From an uncultured Burkholderiales bacterium (GTDB taxonomy: Bacteria; Pseudomonadota; Gammaproteobacteria; Burkholderiales; Burkholderiaceae_C): a stretch of 64,000 nt of DNA. The DNA lies in NCBI GenBank assembly GCA_903844385.1, contig CAIMTJ010000067.1, positions 22,894 to 86,893 of the forward strand. Reading direction: 5' to 3'. The notes beneath the pieces are model-generated. The model searched no databases. It had not been told where the DNA came from and saw only the letters and a program-made list of their open reading frames with translations. The position numbers and the translations under genes were made by a program. Positions 8,625 through 17,329 of the stretch are shown one piece after another. Positions within the stretch are counted from its first letter, which is position 1. Every line of letters starts with the position of its first letter.

Positions 8625-8882
8625 ATGAAGCGCGCCATTTGTCTCTTGATGTTGTCCATGCTCCCCCTTTTATCGTGGGCGGTGGGTGATGAGTGCGTGT
8701 CTGAGCCCAGCCCAGAGCTCAAACTTTTGTGCCAAGCCAAAAGTCACTCCAGCGCTTTTTATTGCGAAAAAATTTCCAATTTTGGCTTGAAAAGCGAGTG
8801 CATTTTTGCCGTTCGCAACCGCCAGCGCAATCTCACCTGGGCCTTCAAGCCCATCGACCCATCCAAGGCTGTTTTTAAATAG
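8625..8882 (+). CDS. Small secreted Cys-containing protein, unrecognised
   Basis: The 85-aa product begins MKRAICLLMLSMLPLLSWAV, a clear Sec signal peptide with probable cleavage after about residue 20. The mature part of about 65 residues has four Cys (in DEC, LLC, YC and SEC contexts), suggesting two disulphides in the periplasm. The frame is open from 8484, but the chosen ATG gives the signal peptide. I recognise no family. The next 460 bp have no supported gene. Confidence 0.55.
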   Translation: MKRAICLLMLSMLPLLSWAVGDECVSEPSPELKLLCQAKSHSSAFYCEKISNFGLKSECIFAVRNRQRNLTWAFKPIDPSKAVFK

Positions 8883-9344
8883 TCCTCTGACCCGCATTGC
8901 GATGCAGCACACACTTGTGCGAGTGCACTCCATGTGCGTTTATCCCTGACTTTTTTCATCACGACCCCTAGACCCGGGCGGATGTTGCCGCGCCCTTATT
9001 TTGCACTTCTGGGCTCGCGCTTGAATGCCTTGAATGTCGTGAAGTCCATGGTCTGGTGCAAGATCGATGTCTTGATCACCAAAGAAGGCCGGGGTCGACT
9101 GCAGCTGAGCCAAGTTCACGCAATTCCTCACTGGGCCTGGCCATGGAGCGGCAAGATTGGGGCCTGGCATTGATTGTGCTTAAAACGATCAGCTTGGTTG
9201 GGCACTTGTCACAGGGGGTGCAAGGGATGCAATGGATGCAATGGATGCAAGGGATGCAGGCACCCAGTCGAGCCCAGGCCATTTTTTAAAGAACGACCAC
9301 AGATGCGGGCATGAAACCTAGTACACCGCAACAAGGGGGTGATC
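8883..9344. other. Gap with a 9-bp tandem repeat, no supported gene
   Basis: About 460 bp without a convincing gene. Two short overlapping plus-strand open frames (8934-9173 and 9056-9289) lack ribosome sites and protein-like composition. The region holds the 9-bp tandem repeat at 9217-9260 and, at its end, an AAGGGGG ribosome site for the gene at 9345. Confidence 0.5.
9217..9260. repeat. 9-bp tandem repeat (about five units)
   Basis: Units read GGTGCAAGG, GATGCAATG, GATGCAATG, GATGCAAGG and a partial GATGCAGG. The two central copies are identical. The location is non-coding by my reading. A similar 9-bp array occurs at 56997-57041 and a 12-bp array at 10764-10823. Confidence 0.85.
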
Positions 9345-9788
9345 ATGGGATACGAATTGGGAGTCAAGATTGACCCATGGGGTCAAGGCCACGGCGGCTC
9401 TGGCGGCTACTCGCGCGCTAGGGCCACCACGCGCGAGCAAAAACTGCGCGCGCTCTTGGAGTGCTTGGAGTCTGGCCACGTCGATGCGGCCAGAATGGCA
9501 TTCACGGCCCTCATCAATGTGGACCACCACTTGACCACCCACGCGGTATTGAGTCAAGTGGGTGCGGCCTTGCAAAGCGCCAATTTGGCGCTGGCCCTCC
9601 AACTGGGCAAAACGGTAAGCCTAGAAGGTTTTGCCATGGGCGCACCGCCCAGCAACATCAACGCCAATTTAGGGTTCTCAAAAAGCCCTTTCTCTGCTGC
9701 CAAGCCATTGAAGACTGGGCACTCAAAACGACCGCACACCACGGGGCTTGGCCCAGGCGGTGAACAACGCATCGACTTCAGCGCCTAA
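9345..9788 (+). CDS. Hypothetical protein, 147 aa
   Basis: An unrecognised cytosolic-looking protein. A Gly-rich N-terminus (WGQGHGGSGGYSRAR) precedes a helical segment (about residues 25-95: REQKLRALLECLESGHVDAAR and following) resembling a small helical-repeat fold, then a low-complexity C-terminus rich in Asn, Ser and Gly. There is no signal peptide or membrane segment. ATG 9345 has a good AAGGGGG site seven bases upstream, which favours a real gene. Neighbours give no functional hint. Confidence 0.6.
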   Translation: MGYELGVKIDPWGQGHGGSGGYSRARATTREQKLRALLECLESGHVDAARMAFTALINVDHHLTTHAVLSQVGAALQSANLALALQLGKTVSLEGFAMGAPPSNINANLGFSKSPFSAAKPLKTGHSKRPHTTGLGPGGEQRIDFSA

Positions 9789-9942
9789 GACCCTTTCTGT
9801 GCTGATCCTCGCCGCTCAAACCACCTCAAAGGCCCGGGTCAGCCGAACTCGACCCTCCAAATCGCCGCGCTCCAAAGCTTGATTTGAGCCTTGTTCTATA
9901 CTTGTACGCGCGCAACACTCAATTCAAAACAAGGCGAACACA

Positions 9943-10743
9943 ATGTGCAGATGGATGGCCTACGGTGGACCAGAAATTTACTTGAAGGACGTCTTGTTTG
10001 ATCAAGAAAATTCCTTGATCAAACAAAGCCTCTCGGCCAAAGAGTCCCAATGGACGACCAATGGGGACGGTTTTGGTGTCGCTTGGTATGGGCACCGAAA
10101 CACCCCTGGGGTCTTCAAAGACATCTTGCCCGCTTGGAACGACAGCAATTTGCTCTCCTTGGCCCACCAAATTGAGTCTCGCTTGTTTTTTGCCCACGTG
10201 CGCGCCTCCAGTGGCACCAGTGTCTCGCGCAACAACTGCCACCCATTCAATGTCCAAGAATGGGCCTTCATGCACAATGGACAAATTGGTGCTTGGGCCC
10301 ATTTGCGCCAATCGGTCGAATCGCTCATCAGCCCCGAACTCTATGAGCACCGCCAAGGCACGACCGACAGCGAAGCTTTGTTTCTCTTGGCCATGACACT
10401 GGGCATGAAGGAGAACCCACCTCTGGCCATGAACCTGGCGCTCGGGCATATCGTCAAGCTCATGGCGCAGCACCGTGTCTCTGAGCCCCTGCGGCTATCG
10501 GCGGCTTGCTCCAATGGCCAACAGATTTGGGGGTTTCGTTTCTCCAGCGACCATCAGTCCCCCAGTCTTTATTACGGCACACCCACCACCCACGCGAAGA
10601 AACACTTCCAAGGACAAATCAACACCATTGCCTCTGAACCCCTCGATGACCAAGCGTCCCACTGGTGCGCGGTGCCTGAAAACACAGGGCTCGTGTGGAC
10701 CCAAGGCCGCATCGAGACCTTTGCCATCAACCCTGGGGGCTGA
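9943..10743 (+). CDS. Class II glutamine amidotransferase (YafJ/EgtC-like)
   Basis: An Ntn-hydrolase of 266 aa. After Met removal the N-terminal Cys2 of MCRWMAYGGPEIYL would be the glutaminase nucleophile. Family motifs are NGDGFGVAWYG at residues 40-50, FAHVRASSGT (about 83-92), NCHPF, and FMHNGQIGAW. The protein is a stand-alone glutaminase-like domain, like E. coli YafJ; the acceptor reaction is unknown. It is preceded by 150 bp with a TATACT-like box at 9897-9902 but no good -35. Immediately after its stop lies a 12-bp tandem repeat. Confidence 0.88.
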   Translation: MCRWMAYGGPEIYLKDVLFDQENSLIKQSLSAKESQWTTNGDGFGVAWYGHRNTPGVFKDILPAWNDSNLLSLAHQIESRLFFAHVRASSGTSVSRNNCHPFNVQEWAFMHNGQIGAWAHLRQSVESLISPELYEHRQGTTDSEALFLLAMTLGMKENPPLAMNLALGHIVKLMAQHRVSEPLRLSAACSNGQQIWGFRFSSDHQSPSLYYGTPTTHAKKHFQGQINTIASEPLDDQASHWCAVPENTGLVWTQGRIETFAINPGG

Positions 10744-10763
10744 TTCAACAAGGCGGCAATTGG

Positions 10764-10823
10764 GGCATCAAACTGGGCATCAAACTGGGTATCGACCTGG
10801 GCAGCAATTTGGGCATCAACTGC
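10764..10823. repeat. 12-bp tandem repeat (five degenerate units)
   Basis: Units are GGCATCAAACTG (twice, identical), GGTATCGACCTG, GGCAGCAATTTG and GGCATCAACTGC. In one forward frame they encode G-I/S-K/D/N-L four-residue repeats, but that frame has no ribosome site and begins inside the amidotransferase gene. The array lies between that gene's stop and the convergent MFS gene. Confidence 0.85.
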
Positions 10824-10856
10824 AAGCCAAGACTTGGCAGCATTGCTCCCTTGATC

Positions 10857-12038
10857 TCAAGCCTGGTGTTGGAGCTTGGCCGCTAGGCGGTGCACGCACA
10901 AATAGGCCACAAGCGCAGTGCCCATGCTCACCATGAAGGTGCTCTGAAGACCCCAGTGCTGGCTGAGCACGGCCCCACCCAAGCCCCCCACCACACCGGT
11001 GAGACCATAGCCCACGATGGAGTAGAGTGCCTGCCCGCGAGCCCTCAAGTGGGTGGAGAAGTGCTCGTTGAGCCACGTCATGCACACCGTGTGGTGCACT
11101 GCAAAGGTCAAACCATGGAGCATTTGCGCCACCACCAACAGCGCCCACTCCCCCGAGCCCCAAGCAGTGAGCGCCATGCGCAGCACCATCCCGGCCGTGC
11201 ATACCTTGAGCCAGCCCAAGGTGCCCAGCCGATGAAACCAATCACTTTGGGTATAAAAGACCACTATCTCCACCACCACCCCCAAACCCCAAAAAAGGCC
11301 GATGGTGGTTTTACTGTAACCCAATTGATCCAAGTACAGCGAGAGATAAAAATAGATGCACATGTGCGAGAGCACATGAAAAAACATCGTTAAAAAAAAC
11401 CAGCGATTGTGGGGCTTGAACACAATCTGCACCATCGAGTCCCCAGATGAATGTAAGTGCACACTCTCTTTGTTGTTGGGAATCAACCAAGCGCCAGCAT
11501 TGACGGCCAGCAAGGTGAGCGCAGCCCACCCCACAAAGTCGTCCAATCCATAGTGTTCGAACCAAAAGCCGGCCAAACACACGGTGATCAAAAACCCGAG
11601 CGACCCGCACAAACGCACACGGCCATAGCGTTTGGCATCAAAGCTGCCCCCACGGCTTACCCAGTGCGAGAGGGCCGCTTCGGTCATGGGCATCATGGCG
11701 CTGGTGTGGATGAACATGATCAACAAAAGTCCCGCCAAAAGCGAGAGGCTCACGTCGCGCATGAAGACACTACAAATGAGAGCCACCCCCGCACAAAAAC
11801 GCAGCAACCAGACTCGCTCACCCGTGTGGTCACTCAGCCAGCCCCAGGCGTAGGGCGCAAAAATGCGCGTGAACGACTGCATCGAGGCCATGAGACCGAT
11901 GACCACCAAGCTCGCGCCTTGGGACTTGAGCCACAAGGACAAATAGGGATTAAAAAAGCCAATGTGTGCGAAATAACTCGCCGACAGGCAAGCAAAAGCC
12001 AACAAGGGCGATGGGCGAACAAACCGTTTCACAGGCAA
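10857..12038 (-). CDS. MFS transporter, PPP/HcaT-like (MFS_1-like family)
   Basis: A 12-helix major facilitator of about 393 aa in the inner membrane. The family (with E. coli HcaT and plant-nucleoside-type relatives) is recognised from YFAHIGFFNPYLSLWLKSQG near the N-terminus, the loop 2-3 segment APYAWGWLSDHTGER, and repeated hydrophobic segments throughout. The substrate is unknown. The frame starts at a TTG (12038); a GTG two codons later (12032) is an alternative, and neither has a clear ribosome site. In Burkholderiales an MFS gene of this type commonly sits next to aroC, as here, 91 bp downstream in the same direction. Confidence 0.82.
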   Translation of the reverse strand: MPVKRFVRPSPLLAFACLSASYFAHIGFFNPYLSLWLKSQGASLVVIGLMASMQSFTRIFAPYAWGWLSDHTGERVWLLRFCAGVALICSVFMRDVSLSLLAGLLLIMFIHTSAMMPMTEAALSHWVSRGGSFDAKRYGRVRLCGSLGFLITVCLAGFWFEHYGLDDFVGWAALTLLAVNAGAWLIPNNKESVHLHSSGDSMVQIVFKPHNRWFFLTMFFHVLSHMCIYFYLSLYLDQLGYSKTTIGLFWGLGVVVEIVVFYTQSDWFHRLGTLGWLKVCTAGMVLRMALTAWGSGEWALLVVAQMLHGLTFAVHHTVCMTWLNEHFSTHLRARGQALYSIVGYGLTGVVGGLGGAVLSQHWGLQSTFMVSMGTALVAYLCVHRLAAKLQHQA

Positions 12039-12129
12039 ATCAGGCGAGCCAAGCGTTGGGGCTGAAGCGCACGCCTAGGCAACACATGAAGCGAACGGGA
12101 AACTCGACCCCAAGCCAATTCACGCTGCC

Positions 12130-13224
12130 TCAGGCCTGCGCGGCAATGGGCGCAAACGGCTTGATCACATCGGCGCATTGGGCTCGGTGCCTGAGCGCGT
12201 GCTCCATCACCACCAAGGCCAACAAGGCCTCGGCAATCGGCGCTGCACGGATGCCCACACAAGGATCATGTCGCCCTTTGGTGATGACGCTGGTGGGCTG
12301 CAAGTCTTGATCAATCGAGGCCTTGGGGATCAATATCGAACTCGTGGGCTTGATGGCCACATTGACTTCCAAGTCCTGCCCCGTGCTGATGCCACCAAGG
12401 ACACCACCCGCATGGTTACTCAAAAAACCCGCCGCTGTCATGGCGTCGCCATGAAAGGAGCCCAATTGCGAGACGCTCTCAAAGCCCGAGCCCATCTCAA
12501 CACCTTTGACGGCGTTGAGCCCCATCATGGCCCAAGCAATGTCGGCATCGAGTTTGTCAAACAAGGGCGCACCCAAGCCCACCGGCATGTGCTGGGCCGT
12601 GACACGAATCTTGGCGCCACACGAGTCGCCTGACTTTCGCAGTTGATCCATGTACGCCTCCAAGGCCGAGACGTCGGCAATGGGTGCAAAAAATGGGTTG
12701 TTCGCCACATGGCTCCAATCTTCAAAGGCAATGGGGAGAGAGCCAATTTGGGTCATGCAAGCCTGAAAGGTGATGCCGTGCTGCGCGTGCAACCATTTTT
12801 TGGCGACAGCCCCAGCAGCCACCATGGGTGCGGTGAGCCTTGCCGATGAACGCCCACCCCCGCGCGGATCGCGAAAGCCGAACTTTTGCGTGTAGGTGTA
12901 GTCTGCATGCCCAGGCCTGAAGGTCTGCGTGATGCCACTGTAATCCTTGCTGCGCTGATCGGTGTTGGGAATGAGCATGGCAATGGGTGTGCCCGTGGTT
13001 TTACCCTCAAAAACACCCGAGAGGATTTGCACCAAATCGGCTTCTTGGCGCTGTGTCACAAAGCGACTGGTGCCAGGGCGGCGGCGATCCAAGTCGGGCT
13101 GGATATCGGCCTCACTCAAGGGCAGCCCCGGCGGGCAGCCATCGATCACACAGCCAATGGCCACACCGTGGGACTCACCAAAGTTGGTCACGGCAAAGAG
13201 TTGTCCAAAAGTATTTGCGCTCAT
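12130..13224 (-). CDS. aroC: Chorismate synthase
   Basis: AroC converts 5-enolpyruvylshikimate 3-phosphate to chorismate with reduced FMN, the last common step of aromatic amino-acid synthesis. The 364-aa sequence shows [19 protein letters not shown] at residues 13-31, the RRRPG and RQEAD segments, [31 protein letters not shown] (in part), and the C-terminal [16 protein letters not shown]. An AGAGG lies just upstream of ATG 13224. Length and motifs are complete. Confidence 0.97.
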   Translation of the reverse strand: MSANTFGQLFAVTNFGESHGVAIGCVIDGCPPGLPLSEADIQPDLDRRRPGTSRFVTQRQEADLVQILSGVFEGKTTGTPIAMLIPNTDQRSKDYSGITQTFRPGHADYTYTQKFGFRDPRGGGRSSARLTAPMVAAGAVAKKWLHAQHGITFQACMTQIGSLPIAFEDWSHVANNPFFAPIADVSALEAYMDQLRKSGDSCGAKIRVTAQHMPVGLGAPLFDKLDADIAWAMMGLNAVKGVEMGSGFESVSQLGSFHGDAMTAAGFLSNHAGGVLGGISTGQDLEVNVAIKPTSSILIPKASIDQDLQPTSVITKGRHDPCVGIRAAPIAEALLALVVMEHALRHRAQCADVIKPFAPIAAQA

Positions 13225-13276
13225 AGACCTCTATTATCTATGAGACTGAGCATCAGGCCACCCGGCCTGCATCTAT

Positions 13277-13759
13277 TTAATGGCCACCACCCGAGTCTTT
13301 GCGGGTGAGGCCAGTCACGCCGTTTTCCTCGGGCCAATCGCGAATATAGGCTTTGAGCAGGGTGTTTTCGAAATTTTGGCTGTCCACCACGGTCTTGGCC
13401 ACATCGTAAAAGCTGATCACCCCCAAGAGCGCGCGCTCACTGATCACCGGCATGTAGCGCGCGTGGTGCTCAAGCATCATGCGACGCACCTCGTCCAAGG
13501 CGGTCTCGGGTGTGCAAGTCAGCGGCGAGTCGTCCATGACGGTTCTGGCGTGCATGCTGGCAAAATTGGACGGGTGTTGGACCACGCACTCAATCACCTC
13601 GCGAAAGGTGAGCATGCCCACCAACTCATCGAACTCCATCACCACCACGGAGCCGATGTCCTTTTGCGCCATCAAGGTCAGTGCTTTGGGCAATTCATCT
13701 TGCACATCCACCGAGTAAATGGTGTTGCCTTTGATTTTTAAAATATCACTGACTTTCAT
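13277..13759 (-). CDS. CBS-domain pair protein
   Basis: A 160-aa cytosolic protein made of two CBS domains (about residues 8-60 and 72-135), which usually bind adenine nucleotides as regulators. Seen: MKVSDILKIKGNTIYSVDVQD, DIGSVVVMEFDELVGMLTFREVIECVV, then TVMDDSPLTCTPETALDEVRRMM and RYMPVISERALLGVISFYDVAK (shown in part). The start ATG 13759 has an AGGAG site. A Gly/His-rich tail ends the protein. It lies between aroC and a BrkB-family gene; its target is unknown. Confidence 0.87.
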   Translation of the reverse strand: MKVSDILKIKGNTIYSVDVQDELPKALTLMAQKDIGSVVVMEFDELVGMLTFREVIECVVQHPSNFASMHARTVMDDSPLTCTPETALDEVRRMMLEHHARYMPVISERALLGVISFYDVAKTVVDSQNFENTLLKAYIRDWPEENGVTGLTRKDSGGGH

Positions 13760-13963
13760 GCTCGAACTCCTTTTTTGCTTGCCCAAATGCTCAGAGCATA
13801 AAGCCCCAGGGCCGAACCGGTCTTGATGAGGCTCAAATGTGCACAACTGACCCAGCGTTGAGATCCCCCAGTCTTGTGCCCTTTGGGGCACGCTGTTCGC
13901 CCATGCGTGTCAGTGTATCGAAGGCAAGAATCTTTGAAACCTCGCGTATTCACCTAGTCGCGC

Positions 13964-15235
13964 TCAAGGAGCTGCACTCGCCAAGCCTTCGATCGGGCTT
14001 GTCTGCGGAGAACGGCCAAACGCTTCTTGCAAACTCACCCGCCCCCAGGCTTGGTACACCGGCGCACTCAAAGCCTCTTCTCGCAGCAAAAATCGCGACA
14101 GGAGGGGCAACACCGGGGTGCGGGCTGGATCAATCAAAATCACCCACCGCGGCTGTCTGAGCGCTTCTTCATCAAGCGTGGCCACCCAATCGAGCTCGAT
14201 CAAATGACCCATCACTTCCTCCAAGACCAAGGGGTCCACTCGCAACGCCCGAGCCAAACCCAGGCGATCGAGCCCTTTGCCCGGGCGCTCGCGCCAATGC
14301 GCCAAGGCTGCCAAACTCTCCAAAGCGACTTGAAACCCAAAACCTGGCACCTCGCTGTCTCGAATCACTGGACCGCTCAAACTCGGCAGTGCAGAGACAA
14401 AAACCGCACCGCTCAAGATGATGAGCCAAGTCAGATACATCCAGAGCAAAAAAATCGGCAAGGTGGCAAAGGCGCCATAGATCATGGACACCGCCGGAAT
14501 GCTCTTCAAATACCAGGTCAACGCGTGGCGCGCCACCTCTGTGGCCGTGGTGACCCACAAGCCCCCCATCAAGGCATGCGAATATTTCACTGGGGTGTTG
14601 GGCACATAGCGGTAGAGTGCACTCATGCCCAAGACCCACATGAAAAACTCCAAGCTGTTGATCAGCCACTCCAACAGACCAAAGCCCTCGCCAATCCAGG
14701 TGCGTGACAAAGTACTCACATAAAACAAGGACACCACCCCAAGACCCAGCACCAAGGGCCCCAAGGTCATGACCGACCAGTACAGCAAAATTCGCTGCGG
14801 GAGGGCTCTTTTTTGGTGATTGTGCCAAATGGCGTTCAAGCTTTTGTCAATGGTGTAGACCAAACTCAGGGCCGAGACCACCAAAACCGCAAAACCCACC
14901 CAACCCAGGCGCGATGCTTTGCTCGAGAACTGGGTCAAATAGCCCAAAACTTGTCTTGAAATACTCTCCGGAATCAAGCTTTGCACGAGCCAGTGCTCCA
15001 GCACTTGTTGGAATTGTTTAAAAAGTGGAAACACCGTGAAAACCGCCAAGATCACGGTCAAAAACGGCACCAAGGCCATGGTCGACGTGAAGGTGAGACT
15101 GCCCGCGGTTTTTGCCAAATGTTCGCGCTGCAATCTCACGAGCAAGTCCGAGCCTAGCCGACGCCAATCCACCTCTTGGAAAGCGGTCCAAAAGGCAAAA
15201 AAAGGCTGAAAAAAGGCAAGCGTCATCTTGTTCAT
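13964..15235 (-). CDS. YihY/BrkB family inner-membrane protein
   Basis: A 423-aa member of the YihY (BrkB, formerly misnamed RNase BN) family. About six membrane helices are seen between residues 45 and 290, with KTAGSLTFTSTMALVPFLTVI at the first, the conserved SLVYTIDKSLNAIW segment, and GLWVTTATEVARHALTWYL. The C-terminal 130 residues form a soluble winged-helix-like region ending in a Ser/Pro-rich tail. Cellular function is not settled. It is divergent from the DUF2069-FAD oxidase gene; these genes are commonly neighbours in Burkholderiales. Confidence 0.85.
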   Translation of the reverse strand: MNKMTLAFFQPFFAFWTAFQEVDWRRLGSDLLVRLQREHLAKTAGSLTFTSTMALVPFLTVILAVFTVFPLFKQFQQVLEHWLVQSLIPESISRQVLGYLTQFSSKASRLGWVGFAVLVVSALSLVYTIDKSLNAIWHNHQKRALPQRILLYWSVMTLGPLVLGLGVVSLFYVSTLSRTWIGEGFGLLEWLINSLEFFMWVLGMSALYRYVPNTPVKYSHALMGGLWVTTATEVARHALTWYLKSIPAVSMIYGAFATLPIFLLWMYLTWLIILSGAVFVSALPSLSGPVIRDSEVPGFGFQVALESLAALAHWRERPGKGLDRLGLARALRVDPLVLEEVMGHLIELDWVATLDEEALRQPRWVILIDPARTPVLPLLSRFLLREEALSAPVYQAWGRVSLQEAFGRSPQTSPIEGLASAAP

Positions 15236-15330
15236 GGCCGCTATGATGCCATTGTTTCAAGACGCCGTGCTATTGGCCCTACAAATACCGCAAACCCGGG
15301 CGATTGAACAAAACATCCGATAATAAGCGC

Positions 15331-17217
15331 ATGAACTTGCAAGACCCTGCGATTGAACCGACCAAAGAGGTGAGGTTCACCCAAAACGCCGCCCTCATCA
15401 GCCTCCTTCTTTTGATAGTCCTCAGTGTTGCCTGGGAGTGGTCCTGGGCGCCGCTCAAGCCTGGCGGCAGTTGGCTGGCTCTCAAAGCTTTGCCCCTGGT
15501 CTTTGCTGTGCCAGGGCTACTGAAGCGGCGCCTCTACACTTACCGTTGGATCAGTCTTGTTGTGTGGCTTTACTTTATCGAAGGCGTGGTGAGGGCCTAT
15601 AGCGATGGGGGCGACTCGGCGCGTTTGGCTGGACTGGAGACTGCCCTCAGTGTGCTGCTCTTCATGGCCTGTGCGGGCCACGTGCGTGCGCGCTTCAAAG
15701 CCTCCTTGGCAAGCGGTGACACCTCACCCCCTATGGGTGCGACTCCAACCCAACGCCCTCAAAGTCAGACTTCTGCCCACCCCGAACCATTGCTCGCTTT
15801 GGTGCAAGAGCTCCAGGCCCTGGTGGGGCCTGAGCAAGTGCTGAGCGCGCCCACAGACCTGAGCGCCTACGAACAAGACTGGCGCAAGCGCTCCAGAGGC
15901 CGCGCCTTGTGCGTGGTGCGTCCTGCCAGCACCTTGGAGGTGAGTGCCGTAGTGAAAGCCTGTGCACGCTTTGGTGTCTCTCTCGTGCCTCAAGGGGGCA
16001 ACACTGGCCTCGTGGTGGGCTCCATTCCGGATGAGAGCGCTCAGCAAGTGCTCTTGTCTTTGCAACGCATGAAAGCGGTGCGCGCTGTGCACGCCAACAA
16101 TTTGAGCATCGACGTGGAAGCCGGTTGCGTGCTCGCACATTTGCAAGACGCCGCGCGACAAGCGGGTCTTTTCTTTCCCTTGAGTTTGGGCGCTGAGGGC
16201 AGTTGCACAATCGGTGGCAACTTGTCCACCAATGCAGGCGGCACTCAGGTGCTCAGGTACGGCAATGCCCGAGATTTGTGCTTGGGGCTCGAAGTGGTTT
16301 TGGCCAATGGAGAGATTTGGCACGGCCTGTCGGGGCTGAGAAAAGACAACACGGGCTATGACCTCAAAAATCTCTTCATCGGCAGCGAAGGCACTCTCGG
16401 GATCATCACCGCAGCGAGCCTCAAACTCTTTCCTCGACCCCAATCGACCCTCACCGCTTGGGCCGCCTTGACAAGCCTTGAGGACTGCGTGAAGCTCTTG
16501 GGTCTGGCTCACGCTCAACTCGGGGCGGGTTTATCGGGCTTTGAGGTGATGAACCAGTACTCCTTGAGTCTGGTGCAAAAACACTTCCCCACACTCCAAG
16601 CGCCTTTTCAGGACCACCCTTGGTGCGCCTTGCTTGAATTGTCGGGCAATGAATCAGACGAGCACACCAACGCGCGCCTCGTGGCACTCTTGGAGTTGGC
16701 CGTTGACCAAGGTGTCGCTCAAAACGCCACGGTGGCGGAGAATTTAAGAAAAGCCGCTCAACTCTGGCACATCCGAGAAAGCATCACCTTGGCCCAGGCT
16801 CAAGAGGGCTTGAATGTCAAGCATGACATTTCCTTGTCAGCATCGAGCATCCCCCACTTTGTGGCGCAAACCGATCGCGAATTGGCTCAACTCATTCCTG
16901 GCGTTCGATTGGTCAACTTTGGCCACTTGGGAGACGGCAATTTGCACTACAACGTCCAAGGGCCAGAGGGTGCCGGTAGCGAGCAGTTTTTAAGCGACTA
17001 TGAGCCGCGAATCAACGAGGTGGTCTACCGCAATGTATTCGCCCTTGGGGGGTCTATTTCAGCCGAGCACGGCATTGGATCCTTGAAAGTCGACACCCTG
17101 CCCCACTACAAAGACCCCCAGGCCTTGGAGATCATGAGGCGACTCAAAGACTGCCTTGATCCAGCACACACCTTGAACCCCGGGCGTGTGGTTCGTGTGT
17201 CTCAAAAGCCTGGGTGA
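15331..17217 (+). CDS. Fusion: DUF2069 membrane domain + FAD-linked oxidase (GlcD/D2HGDH-like)
   Basis: One open frame joins two proteins that are usually separate. The N-terminal part (about residues 15-125 from ATG 15331) has four hydrophobic helices and the DUF2069 pattern (LLLLIVLSVAWEWSWAPLKPGG, then LKALPLVFAVPGLLKRRLYTYRW; shown in part). A Ser/Thr/Pro linker of about 25 residues follows. The rest is an FAD-binding type 4 oxidase: VVRPASTLEVSAVVKAC, VPQGGNTGLVVGS, GNLSTNAGG, IGSEGTLGIITAASLKLFPRP and the C-terminal GHLGDGNLHYNV and SAEHGIG motifs, as in D-2-hydroxyglutarate or D-lactate dehydrogenases. A TTG at 15304 could start nine codons earlier. An in-frame ATG at 15733 could start the oxidase alone, with no strong ribosome site. 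Confidence 0.85.
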   Translation: MNLQDPAIEPTKEVRFTQNAALISLLLLIVLSVAWEWSWAPLKPGGSWLALKALPLVFAVPGLLKRRLYTYRWISLVVWLYFIEGVVRAYSDGGDSARLAGLETALSVLLFMACAGHVRARFKASLASGDTSPPMGATPTQRPQSQTSAHPEPLLALVQELQALVGPEQVLSAPTDLSAYEQDWRKRSRGRALCVVRPASTLEVSAVVKACARFGVSLVPQGGNTGLVVGSIPDESAQQVLLSLQRMKAVRAVHANNLSIDVEAGCVLAHLQDAARQAGLFFPLSLGAEGSCTIGGNLSTNAGGTQVLRYGNARDLCLGLEVVLANGEIWHGLSGLRKDNTGYDLKNLFIGSEGTLGIITAASLKLFPRPQSTLTAWAALTSLEDCVKLLGLAHAQLGAGLSGFEVMNQYSLSLVQKHFPTLQAPFQDHPWCALLELSGNESDEHTNARLVALLELAVDQGVAQNATVAENLRKAAQLWHIRESITLAQAQEGLNVKHDISLSASSIPHFVAQTDRELAQLIPGVRLVNFGHLGDGNLHYNVQGPEGAGSEQFLSDYEPRINEVVYRNVFALGGSISAEHGIGSLKVDTLPHYKDPQALEIMRRLKDCLDPAHTLNPGRVVRVSQKPG

Positions 17218-17329
17218 ACCCTGGGCTGTGGACGTGAGGGTTGCAAAACACTTGTTGTTGCCCTCGCCAAAAAGGTGCCCCCAGAGGCTTTAAAATAAGT
17301 TTTTATCCAATTTCCTCACGCACTTGTCC

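Noticed and set aside
9056..9289. Open frame spanning the 9-bp repeat (repeated Gly-Met-Gln-Trp residues)
   Set aside because: No ribosome site; composition comes from the repeat alone.
9879..9902. Sigma-70 promoter upstream of the amidotransferase
   Set aside because: TATACT is present but the only TTGATT is 12 bases away, too close for a -35 element.
10695..10886. Open frame encoding GIKL-type repeats after the amidotransferase
   Set aside because: It begins inside the upstream gene in another frame with no start signal; treated as a DNA repeat.
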